A stretch of 9,549 bases of DNA, taken from contig JAPLKQ010000080.1 of the NCBI GenBank assembly GCA_026387995.1, forward strand, positions 1 to 9,549. The letters are read 5' to 3'. Position numbers and translations under genes: made by a program. The notes under the pieces are model-generated. The model was not told the DNA's origin, ran no database searches, and worked only from the letters and a program-made list of their open reading frames with translations. Origin of the DNA: Bacillota bacterium. GTDB lineage: Bacteria; Bacillota_I; Bacilli_A; RFN20; CAG-826. Below are positions 1 through 6,357 of this stretch, one piece after another. Each line of letters begins with the position of its first letter. Positions within the stretch are counted from its first letter, which is position 1.

Positions 1-246
1 GAAGTCCGATTGGCTGCCAAACATTATGGCGTCCCCTCCGGCATCATTGACCGTGCGCCCTCGGCGGGCCTTTTCCCCGGCCAAACCGATGAAGGCGAAA
101 TGGGCGTTACTTACGAAGAACTCGACCAGTATCTTTTAGGCAAGAAAATCGATGCCAAAAAAAGCGAACGCATCGAATACTTGCATAAAATATCCGCCCA
201 TAAACGGGATCCGCTTCCGCGCCCCGAAAAGTTCGAACGCGACTAA
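1..246 (+). CDS. nadE: NAD synthetase, C-terminal part (5' end outside window)
   Basis: This is the C-terminal 81 residues of NH3- or glutamine-dependent NAD synthetase, the cytosolic enzyme that amidates deamido-NAD to NAD with ATP as the last step of NAD synthesis. The frame is open from base 1 (E-V-R-L-A-A-K-H) to TAA at 244-246. Recognition rests on the conserved family block with residues IIDRAPSAGL, then GQTDEGEMG and VTYEELDQYL, which in NadE forms the loop closing over the active site, followed by the usual C-terminal ERIEYLHKISAHKR stretch. The ammonia-channel or amidotransferase region, if any, lies upstream and cannot be seen, so the ammonia/glutamine type is undecided. The small membrane ORF starts 32 bases downstream, so the two are probably co-transcribed. 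Confidence 0.93.
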   Translation, partial: EVRLAAKHYGVPSGIIDRAPSAGLFPGQTDEGEMGVTYEELDQYLLGKKIDAKKSERIEYLHKISAHKRDPLPRPEKFERD

Positions 247-278
247 CTTTTAGAAGGATTCTTGAAGGAGTGATGATC

Positions 279-377
279 ATGAAGGAAGAACATGTCGATG
301 CCAGCATCGTCGTCTCGCTTGTCACCGCCTTCTTAATGCTCATCCTCGTCATCTTATTCGTCATGATTTACCACTAG
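279..377 (+). CDS. Small single-span membrane protein (32 aa), unknown function
   Basis: A 32-residue ORF lies between nadE and ruvA. It starts with a short acidic segment (MKEEHVDAS) and is otherwise one hydrophobic helix of about 20 residues (roughly residues 10-30, rich in V, L, I, F and M) ending in Y-H. The AAGGAG ribosome binding site at 265-270 is 8 bases from the ATG at 279; the in-frame ATGs at 273 and 276 are too close to it. The TAG stop (375-377) overlaps the AGGAGG site of ruvA, implying translational coupling. The good ribosome binding site, the tight packing in an operon and the typical acidic-N-terminus/single-helix design suggest a real gene. I do not recognise a family and no function is inferred. 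Its short length keeps the confidence moderate. Confidence 0.6.
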   Translation: MKEEHVDASIVVSLVTAFLMLILVILFVMIYH

Positions 378-381
378 GAGG
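376..381 (+). promoter_or_regulatory. Ribosome binding site of ruvA overlapping the upstream stop codon
   Basis: AGGAGG lies six bases before the ruvA ATG (388), and its first two bases are the last two of the TAG stop (375-377) of the small membrane ORF. The overlap supports both the ruvA start choice and coupled translation. Confidence 0.8.
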
Positions 382-387
382 AACGCT

Positions 388-942
388 ATGTATTCTTATC
401 TCAAAGGGAAAGTTGCCATCATCCAAAAAGACTCGATCGTCGTCGATGTCAATGATATCGGTTATATCGTCCTTGTTTCGCATCCGGAAACCTTCGTTTT
501 AGGCGAAACCACGACGGTCTATCTTCATTTCGTGGTCCGTGAGGATGAACACTTCCTGGTGGGCTTCAGAACGACCGCCGAACGCGATGTCTTCCTACAA
601 CTCTTGAGTGTCAAAGGCATCGGACCGAAAACGGCCCTCAACGCCCTGAGCGCGACTACCTCCGACGAACTCGTCAAGGCGATTGCCGCCAACAATATAA
701 CGTTCCTGAAAAAACTGCCGGGCATCGGTGCCAAAGCCGCCGCCCAAATCATCCTCGATTTAAAGGGTCAGTTAAGCGATGGCACGAAAGGCGATCCTTC
801 ACAGTATGAAGAAGTGCGTTCCGCGCTGAAATCGCTGGGCTTCCGGGTCGGCGAAATCGACCATGTCCTGATGGGCATCAACATCGTGAACGCGACGAGC
901 GAAGAAATCCTTCGCTTAGCCCTCGCAAAGTTACGGAAGTGA
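388..942 (+). CDS. ruvA: Holliday junction branch migration protein RuvA
   Basis: RuvA binds four-way DNA junctions as a tetramer and loads the RuvB motor for branch migration in recombinational repair. The 184-residue product is slightly short for the family (about 190-205). Domain I is an N-terminal OB-fold (about residues 1-64, beginning [10 protein letters not shown]). Domain II holds two helix-hairpin-helix motifs that contact [17 protein letters not shown] (about residues 73-86) and [17 protein letters not shown] (about 109-125). A short acidic linker follows ([11 protein letters not shown]), then domain III (about residues 140-184, [11 protein letters not shown]...[10 protein letters not shown]), which contacts RuvB. 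The start is fixed by the AGGAGG site six bases upstream. It ends in TGA, four bases before ruvB, as expected for a coupled ruvAB operon. Nothing in it looks damaged. Confidence 0.96.
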   Translation: MYSYLKGKVAIIQKDSIVVDVNDIGYIVLVSHPETFVLGETTTVYLHFVVREDEHFLVGFRTTAERDVFLQLLSVKGIGPKTALNALSATTSDELVKAIAANNITFLKKLPGIGAKAAAQIILDLKGQLSDGTKGDPSQYEEVRSALKSLGFRVGEIDHVLMGINIVNATSEEILRLALAKLRK

Positions 943-946
943 TCCC

Positions 947-1750
947 ATGGTCCGCTTATTAGACGCCACCCGTGGCAAAGAGGACGCCGGGGAGATTACC
1001 CTCCGTCCCAAAACCTTAAAAGAATATATCGGGCAAACCGATCTAAAACATAACCTCCGCGTTTTTATCGGCGCGGCGCTTCATCGTGACGAAACGCTCG
1101 ATCACGTGTTGCTTTATGGTCCTCCGGGACTTGGAAAAACGACGCTTGCCCACATCATTGCCGAAGAGATGCACGGACACATCAAAGTGATTAACGGTCC
1201 CTCGGTAGAACGCACCGGCGACCTCGCCGCGATTTTGTCGTCCCTTGAGCCCGGCGACATCCTTTTTATCGATGAAATCCACCGGCTGCCCAGAGTGGTG
1301 GAAGAAGTGCTCTATTCCGCGATGGAAGATTTCCGTTTGTCGATCATTGTCAACAAGGAAGGCGGCGCGAAAAACCTGTCGCTCCCGTTACCGCCTTTTA
1401 CGCTTGTCGGAGCCACGACCCGGGCGGGCGATTTGTCGTCCCCTTTACGGGCCCGTTTCGGCATCACCGAAAAAATCAACTTCTACCAGATTTCCGAGAT
1501 TGAGGAAATCGTTCGCCGGACCGCCAGAGTGTTCGCCACGAAAATTGACGAAAAAGCCGTGAAAGAAATTGCCAAGCGCAGCCGCGGGACTCCGCGTATC
1601 GCCAACCGTTTATTTCGCCGGGTCCGGGACTTCGCCAACTTCGAGGGCAAGGACGTCATCACCTTTGAAGATGCCGTCAAAGCCTTGGACGCGCTTAGCC
1701 TACAAACATTTAAAGAAAAATCACCAAGGGGTTCTCCTCTAAAAGGATGA
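947..1750 (+). CDS. ruvB: Holliday junction helicase RuvB, truncated (winged-helix domain lost, frameshifted end)
   Basis: RuvB is the AAA+ ATPase that drives branch migration with RuvA. The large ATPase domain and the lid are complete: Walker A GPPGLGKT (residues 58-65), Walker B ILFIDE (105-110), sensor 1 GATTR (155-159), the arginine finger region LRARFG (167-172) and sensor 2 GTPRIANR (214-221). The family is usually 330-350 residues; this ORF has 267. After KALDAL (about residue 250) the sequence stops resembling RuvB, and the winged-helix DNA-binding domain (about 65 residues) is missing. In another frame, 1689-1742 reads TRLAYKHL..., closely matching the usual RuvB terminus (T-x-x-A-Y-x-H-L), and ends in TAA at 1740. 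This implies an out-of-frame internal deletion of roughly 200 bases near 1690-1697. Start: ATG 947, GGAAG at 935-939 inside ruvA. Either a pseudogene or an assembly error; an intact protein is unlikely from this sequence. Confidence 0.88.
   Translation: MVRLLDATRGKEDAGEITLRPKTLKEYIGQTDLKHNLRVFIGAALHRDETLDHVLLYGPPGLGKTTLAHIIAEEMHGHIKVINGPSVERTGDLAAILSSLEPGDILFIDEIHRLPRVVEEVLYSAMEDFRLSIIVNKEGGAKNLSLPLPPFTLVGATTRAGDLSSPLRARFGITEKINFYQISEIEEIVRRTARVFATKIDEKAVKEIAKRSRGTPRIANRLFRRVRDFANFEGKDVITFEDAVKALDALSLQTFKEKSPRGSPLKG
1689..1742 (+). pseudogene. ruvB: Out-of-frame remnant of the RuvB C-terminal tail
   Basis: Read in the frame starting at 1689, this stretch gives [17 protein letters not shown] and then TAA (1740-1742). 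The T-x-L-A-Y-x-H-L pattern is the standard end of RuvB (Bacillus-type proteins end in a TPLAYEHF-like string). It overlaps the last codons of the truncated ruvB ORF in a different frame, so it is most simply the original 3' end of ruvB brought up to the ATPase part by a deletion. The match is short and was made by eye. Confidence 0.6.
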
Positions 1751-1791
1751 TTCCTCCCATGGGCAATGTGCCATTTAACCCATTTTAACTG

Positions 1792-1813
1792 ATGACGCTA
1801 TGCGTCATTTTTT
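1792..1813 (+). terminator. Rho-independent terminator after ruvB
   Basis: ATGACGC (1792-1798) pairs perfectly with GCGTCAT (1802-1808) around a three-base loop, followed by a T run (1808-1813). It lies about 40 bases past the ruvB stop and closes the nadE-ruvAB transcription unit. Confidence 0.8.
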
Positions 1814-1848
1814 AATTTCTGGGCGGAGCAGTAATTTCCCATAATTTA

Positions 1849-1877
1849 TTGATTTACTTAAGTAAATGTTGTAAAGT
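1849..1877 (+). promoter_or_regulatory. Candidate promoter for secDF
   Basis: TTGATT (1849-1854) and TAAAGT (1872-1877) are separated by 17 bases in AT-rich DNA just after the ruvB terminator. Each box matches the sigma-A consensus at about four of six positions. It would give a secDF leader of roughly 115 bases. A 16-bp palindrome fills part of the -35 box and spacer. Confidence 0.4.
1852..1867. promoter_or_regulatory. Perfect 16-bp palindrome, possible operator
   Basis: ATTTACTTAAGTAAAT is a perfect inverted repeat with no spacer. It overlaps the candidate -35 box and spacer of the secDF promoter, the classic place for a dimeric repressor to block RNA polymerase. No regulator gene is visible in the window, so the operator role is inferred from position and symmetry only. 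In AT-rich intergenic DNA a chance palindrome is possible. Confidence 0.35.
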
Positions 1878-1953
1878 GATAAAGCAAGTTCATTTTTCAC
1901 TTGAACATCTGCGCCGAATCGGCTGGGAATCCTATCCTAAAACGGTTCATAAA

Positions 1954-1969
1954 TGCCGACTATACGGCA
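1954..1969 (+). other. Small hairpin in the secDF leader
   Basis: TGCCG (1954-1958) and CGGCA (1965-1969) pair around a six-base loop about 20 bases upstream of the secDF ribosome binding site. There is no T run after it, so it is not a terminator. It could protect or modulate the leader RNA, but nothing in the sequence shows a function. The rest of the 1751-2001 intergenic region holds only the terminator, promoter and palindrome listed separately. Confidence 0.3.
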
Positions 1970-2001
1970 GGAATATGATAATAATTTCGGAGGTATCCAA
2001 C

Positions 2002-4608
2002 ATGCGTCGTCTCATTGCTTACATTACCCTTTCCGTAGCGGTTCTCCTTGGCATTGCCATCAATGCGGGAACGGTGGTTACAAAAAGTAACGCCAACCTC
2101 GAATTTTCGGACGGCAAACAGTTCGTTTACCGCATCTCCGATCCGGAAGACGAAACCGGGCCTTTACCGACCGGCACCGTCGATGACATCGCTCAGACCA
2201 TGATCAGCCGCCTTGAAACGGCTGGCGTCAACAAATACAACGTTGAAACGGAAGGCGAAAACCAGGTCCGTGTCACCTTAGCCGAAAATAGTTCGACGGC
2301 TTATGACCGCATCAAGGAATACCTTGCCTATAACGGCGTCTTTTCCATCTGTACGACCAAAGATACCTGCGCCGTCGGCGATGAAATGTTTAAAGATTCA
2401 ACCGCCCGCATCGAATATAACGGCCAATACCCGGTCGTCGTCATCCCACTCAGCGACCCGACTAAATTTGTCGAGCAGATCGTTTCCGAAGCCCAAACCA
2501 TCCAAGGGGATTCGACCACGACCACCGGCAACTACGATAACTCGACAACCTCCTCGACGACGGCCGACGCCATGATTCTGCTTTGGGCCAACAAGTCCGA
2601 ATCCGATACCTATGAAGCGTCGCTCACCGATACCAAAATCGCCGATAAGATTTTACTCAAATTCGACTACACCAGGATTTGGTTCAGTAACGCCAAAACC
2701 GAAATTTGCAGCGCCGTCTCGCCCGCCCAATTTGGCACGGCTGACAAAAACAACAAATACCCGGTCAGCGCCGTCACCCAAGCCAATGATTTAGCCGCTC
2801 ATTATGTCCGTTTATTTAATGCCAGCGCGCTCAGTTTTAACGTTGATTTCCTCTTCGAAGTCGCCGTGACCGCCGAAGTCGAAAGCCTCATCTCTCTCAA
2901 CCGCCATGCGACCATCGCTTTCTCGCGGACGATGCTAGCCATCCTCATCGGCCTGCTCATCGTCTTCGCCGGCGTCATCGTCTTCTATCGACTCAGCGGA
3001 CTTGCCGCCATCGCGACGACCTCGCTGTCGCTCTTTGTCGCCCTGATTTTCTATAATCTGGTCGGCATGGAAATTACCGGAGCGGCCATCATCGGCATGC
3101 TGGCGGTGGTAGCGCTTGGGATTGCCAGCGCCTTCCTCTATTTCAGCAAATTAAAGAATGAAGTTTATAAAGGCCGTGGTCTCAAAAAAGCCAATAACGA
3201 AGCCAGCAAGCGTAGCTTATGGCCGACCATCGACCTCAGCGTTGTCGCTTTCTTATTTAGCCTTGTCGCTTACTTCCTCGGCGGACCGATGGTCAAGTGT
3301 TTCTCGATCATGGTCGTCTTTGGATCGCTCGCCAACTTGCTCTTTGTCTTAACCGGCCTCAAAGGCTTGATGTGGCTGCTCACGAACACCGTCGAGCTCC
3401 AGGACAAACTGCATTTATTTGGTATCGACAAGACGAAAGTCCCGAACAACCTGAACGAAGAAAAACAAAATTATTTCGGTCGTTTTGCCGAAGTTGACTT
3501 CACCAAAAAAGCCTCGAAAGTCGCTCTTGGCGCCAGCATCGTCACGGTCGCCGGCGTTGCCTTGATGCTCATCCTGGGATTAACTGGGAAGTCCATCTTT
3601 GCCTCAACCCCTTCGAGCGTCGATAACGGTCGCATTTACTTTGAAGTTTTAGCCGATCGTTCGGACATTGATTCGACCGCTTATGTCGAAGACAAGATTC
3701 TCGCCCATCTCACCGTCGACGGCGCTCCGATCGTGTACACCACGGTCTCCCTCAGCGAAATGACCAAAACCGTCGAGGAAGTGGCGGTTGACTATCGTTT
3801 CTACGTCGTTGAACTTGACAAGAAATTAACCGGCGACGAACCGGCCGTCTTCGATGACACGGTCCATAGCTATAACGGAACGCTCTCCGAGGTCCTGAAT
3901 GACATTGTCTTCGGCATCGATGCCGACACCGATGTCTCGACCGTCAGCGTGAAACCGGTCACGAGCCTCATCAGCCAGCCGAACATCGCGAAAGTCGCTT
4001 TAGCCGTCAGCATTGGCTTGATTGCTGCTTCGTTCTACTTATTCCTCCGCTACCGGCTCTCGCGTGGCCTCGCCGCGCTGGCCGTCGCCGCCTTATCAAG
4101 TTTCATCACCTTAGCGTTCTTCGCCTTGACCCGCATCCCGGTCACCGCCCCGATCAGCTTATCCATCCTGCTTGTCGGTCTCTTCGCCTTGATCCTCTCC
4201 GTCATTATCTTCAATAAGGAAAGAGAGCTTATTAAGGACGAGAAAGACAAGATTAAAGCCAAAGAAATCGTGAACTCGCTCGGCGTGAAATCCGTGGCCT
4301 TAACCGCGACGCCGGTGCTTGCCTTAACCTTCCTCGTTGCCTATTTCGGAATCAACTTCTTCGGCTTTGGCCCGAGCGCGTACGCGACCATGTTCGCCGC
4401 AGTCACCTTGGGTATTGTCCTGAGCGCCTTATTTGCCACGTCCTTGTTGATGCCGATGAGTGTCGCCTTGGCAAAATTATTCGGTAAGATTGGCATTAAT
4501 TTCAAACTGCCAGAATCCCGCCGCGGCCGTGCCCGTTCTGAAAAGAAAGCCGCCAAAGTCAAAACCGGCGAACCGCAAGAAGCCGTCTTCATTGGAATTA
4601 ACGATTAG
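2002..4608 (+). CDS. secDF: Fused SecD-SecF protein translocase subunit, divergent
   Basis: SecDF assists SecYEG at the membrane by pulling exported proteins outward using the proton motive force. The 868-residue product has the 12-span SecD+SecF fusion plan: TM1 (about 4-22), a large extracellular P1 region (about 30-300) with a T/S-rich insert (170-188), TM2-6 (about 309-459), TM7 (506-528), a second extracellular domain (530-660) and TM8-12 (662-822), ending in a basic tail. The ATG at 2002 follows GGAGG (1989-1993) by 8 bases; longer in-frame starts at 1849 or 1975 lack a ribosome binding site. Oddly, the signature motifs look eroded. The SecD LDLxGG and VDANVLIFERI regions read NLEFSDG and GIASAFLYFSKL; the SecF ND-x-I-V-x-x-DRIRE region reads ILSVIIFNKERE; the SecF FTGG motif is not seen. 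Position between ruvB and recJ agrees with secDF. Alternative: a SecDF-derived transporter-like protein with altered energetics. Confidence 0.85.
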   Translation: MRRLIAYITLSVAVLLGIAINAGTVVTKSNANLEFSDGKQFVYRISDPEDETGPLPTGTVDDIAQTMISRLETAGVNKYNVETEGENQVRVTLAENSSTAYDRIKEYLAYNGVFSICTTKDTCAVGDEMFKDSTARIEYNGQYPVVVIPLSDPTKFVEQIVSEAQTIQGDSTTTTGNYDNSTTSSTTADAMILLWANKSESDTYEASLTDTKIADKILLKFDYTRIWFSNAKTEICSAVSPAQFGTADKNNKYPVSAVTQANDLAAHYVRLFNASALSFNVDFLFEVAVTAEVESLISLNRHATIAFSRTMLAILIGLLIVFAGVIVFYRLSGLAAIATTSLSLFVALIFYNLVGMEITGAAIIGMLAVVALGIASAFLYFSKLKNEVYKGRGLKKANNEASKRSLWPTIDLSVVAFLFSLVAYFLGGPMVKCFSIMVVFGSLANLLFVLTGLKGLMWLLTNTVELQDKLHLFGIDKTKVPNNLNEEKQNYFGRFAEVDFTKKASKVALGASIVTVAGVALMLILGLTGKSIFASTPSSVDNGRIYFEVLADRSDIDSTAYVEDKILAHLTVDGAPIVYTTVSLSEMTKTVEEVAVDYRFYVVELDKKLTGDEPAVFDDTVHSYNGTLSEVLNDIVFGIDADTDVSTVSVKPVTSLISQPNIAKVALAVSIGLIAASFYLFLRYRLSRGLAALAVAALSSFITLAFFALTRIPVTAPISLSILLVGLFALILSVIIFNKERELIKDEKDKIKAKEIVNSLGVKSVALTATPVLALTFLVAYFGINFFGFGPSAYATMFAAVTLGIVLSALFATSLLMPMSVALAKLFGKIGINFKLPESRRGRARSEKKAAKVKTGEPQEAVFIGIND

Positions 4609-4634
4609 ACTGCACTGCGCAGTCTTTTCTTTTT
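4607..4634 (+). terminator. Terminator-like hairpin between secDF and recJ
   Basis: AGACTGC (4607-4613) pairs with GCAGTCT (4619-4625) around a five-base loop, followed by a T-rich tract (4625-4634, one C). The stem starts within the TAG stop codon of secDF (4606-4608), and the T tract ends directly before AAGGAG, the recJ ribosome binding site (4635-4640). It probably terminates or attenuates secDF transcription. recJ would then rely on read-through or on a promoter inside secDF, since no room for one exists here. Confidence 0.7.
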
Positions 4635-4648
4635 AAGGAGCAACGCCG

Positions 4649-6211
4649 ATGACTTTCCATGAAAAATTATTAGGCTATTTCCATCTCACCGAAGCGGAGT
4701 TTCTTTCTTTGTCGCGGAATCTCACTTTCGCGGATCTGCCGAACCCGAGTCATTTCACGCAGATGGACAAAGCCGTCGCGCGGATTCATTTAGCCCTTCA
4801 GAATAAAGAAAAAATCATGATTTATGGCGACTATGACTGCGACGGCGTCCTTGCGACTTCCATCCTCGTCAAGGCGTTCGCAAAAATGGGCATAGCGGTG
4901 GGTTACTACCTTCCGAGCCGTTATCTTGACGGCTATGGCTTAAACCCTCTCAAAGTCGCGGAAATCGCCCAAAAAGGCTATTCGCTCATCATCACCGTTG
5001 ACAATGGCATCACCGCGACCGAAGCCCTTGAAAAAGCCAGCCTGCTCGGGGTTGACGTCATCGTCACGGACCATCATGAAGCGGTCAGCGGTTTGCCCAA
5101 GGCTTTTGCCATCCTTCACCCTGTGCTCGCCAGTGACGAACCGACCTATTCCTGCGGCGCTTATGTCGCTTTCATGCTGTCGGTGGCGTTACTTCAAAAA
5201 GTCGATGATTATTTATTGTCGCTCGCGGGCATCGCGACCGTCAGCGACATGATGCCGCTGCTCGGCGTCAACCGCGACGTGCTCCGTCTGGCTATGAATG
5301 CCATGAATGAGCATCGCTATCCGCAGATCGCCATCCTGGCCGAAGGGCAGGACATTGACGAGAAGGTCATCGGCATGCGCTTGGCCCCAAAAATCAATGC
5401 GGTGGGACGCCTCGTCGAGAACGCCAACATCAACCGTCTCGTCAAGTATTTCACAAGCGAAGACATTACTGAAATTAATGAGTTGGCCTCCTGGATGACC
5501 GGCATCAATGAAGACCGCAAAGCGTTGATGAAAGGTTCCGCTCAAAACCATGAGACCGATGATACCGATTCTCCCGCGATTGTCCTTTTGACCGAAGATA
5601 AAGAAGGCCTGATTGGGTTGGTCGCGAACCGTTTGCTCATGCAGTTCCATAAACCGGTGGTGGTTTTTACAAGCGATAGCAATGACCCCGCCTTATTAAA
5701 AGGTAGCGCCCGCTCGCAAGAGGGGTTCAATATCTCCAAGGCGTTTAAGTCACTCGAGTCTTTCATGGTGAAATCCGGTGGCCATGGCATGGCCGGCGGG
5801 CTCAGCATCCGGCGCGATGATTTCGCTGCCTTCAAAAAAGCCTTTGAAGATTTAGCCAGTACCTATCCAATCGAAGCAAAAATCGATCATACTTTGGAGA
5901 TTGAGACCCAAGATATCACTTGGGAGAATTATCAAGCCTTGCGGCAATTTGCCCCCTTTGGCATGTCATATCCTGCGCCCAAATTCGTTCTTCGTAATTT
6001 GGATACCAAGCAGTTGACATTCATCTCCTCGGGACGTCATCTCTCGACGCTTTTAGGAAATAACGCCAAGCTTTTAGGCTTCAACCTCGCCGAAAAAGAG
6101 GTGCGTGCCGTTCCCAGAGTCGACTTATTGGGAGAATTTGAGGTCAATGTCTATCGAAATCAGCGTTCTCTTGTTTACAAAATTACATCCTTTTCTTCAA
6201 CAATCGCGTAA
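4649..6211 (+). CDS. recJ: Single-stranded-DNA-specific exonuclease RecJ (short form)
   Basis: RecJ degrades single-stranded DNA 5' to 3' in recombination and repair in the cytoplasm, using two metal ions. The 520-residue protein carries the DHH-family motifs in order: DYDCDG (residues 61-66), TVDNG (116-120), DHH (141-143), CGAYVAF (169-175), TVSDMMPL (197-204) and a KINAVGRL block (248-255). The DHHA1 region follows with GLIGLVANRL (320-329), GSARSQEGFN (352-361) and GGHGMAGG (377-384), and a short OB-like C-terminal part (about 410-520). All metal ligands expected of the family appear present, so it should be active. It is short, lacking the extra C-terminal domain of Bacillus RecJ (about 760-790 residues). 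The ATG at 4649 sits 8 bases after AAGGAG. Its position before apt and relA matches the Bacillota gene order, although a lipoprotein gene now lies between. Confidence 0.95.
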   Translation: MTFHEKLLGYFHLTEAEFLSLSRNLTFADLPNPSHFTQMDKAVARIHLALQNKEKIMIYGDYDCDGVLATSILVKAFAKMGIAVGYYLPSRYLDGYGLNPLKVAEIAQKGYSLIITVDNGITATEALEKASLLGVDVIVTDHHEAVSGLPKAFAILHPVLASDEPTYSCGAYVAFMLSVALLQKVDDYLLSLAGIATVSDMMPLLGVNRDVLRLAMNAMNEHRYPQIAILAEGQDIDEKVIGMRLAPKINAVGRLVENANINRLVKYFTSEDITEINELASWMTGINEDRKALMKGSAQNHETDDTDSPAIVLLTEDKEGLIGLVANRLLMQFHKPVVVFTSDSNDPALLKGSARSQEGFNISKAFKSLESFMVKSGGHGMAGGLSIRRDDFAAFKKAFEDLASTYPIEAKIDHTLEIETQDITWENYQALRQFAPFGMSYPAPKFVLRNLDTKQLTFISSGRHLSTLLGNNAKLLGFNLAEKEVRAVPRVDLLGEFEVNVYRNQRSLVYKITSFSSTIA

Positions 6212-6235
6212 ATATCCTCAAAAATAGGGTTTACG
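6207..6235 (+). other. Weak inverted repeat after recJ
   Basis: CGTAAA (6207-6212, overlapping the recJ stop) can pair with TTTACG (6230-6235), with an inner CCT/AGG pairing. A T run occurs at 6250-6256, too far downstream for a textbook terminator. This may still be the 3' end of recJ mRNA, but the call is weak. Confidence 0.25.
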
Positions 6236-6294
6236 GCTTCAAAAAGGTCTTTTTTTGCGTTTTATATAAATATAAAAGCCCTTACATTTATTTC

Positions 6295-6323
6295 TTTACA
6301 CTGGACCTTAAATTGACTAAAAT
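6295..6323 (+). promoter_or_regulatory. Sigma-A-type promoter of the lipoprotein gene
   Basis: TTTACA (6295-6300) and TAAAAT (6318-6323) are separated by exactly 17 bases; each box matches the consensus at five of six positions. Transcription would start near 6330, giving a leader of about 28 bases with the AGGAGG site at 6341-6346, 11 bases before the ATG at 6358. The gene thus has its own promoter, independent of recJ. Confidence 0.65.
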
Positions 6324-6357
6324 ATACTTGTAATGGATTAAGGAGGAAAAAAATATA

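Noticed and set aside
1743..1850. Possible RNA gene or riboswitch after ruvB
   Set aside because: Apart from the terminator hairpin and a four-pair GGCA/TGCC stem at 1762-1772, no conserved RNA architecture is visible.
1849..2001. Upstream extension of secDF by 51 codons
   Set aside because: The extension lacks a ribosome binding site, overlaps the promoter and palindrome, and is not signal- or membrane-like; GGAGG sits correctly before the ATG at 2002.
5213..5650. 145-codon minus-strand open frame within recJ
   Set aside because: It is antisense to RecJ motif-bearing sequence and shows no domain of its own.
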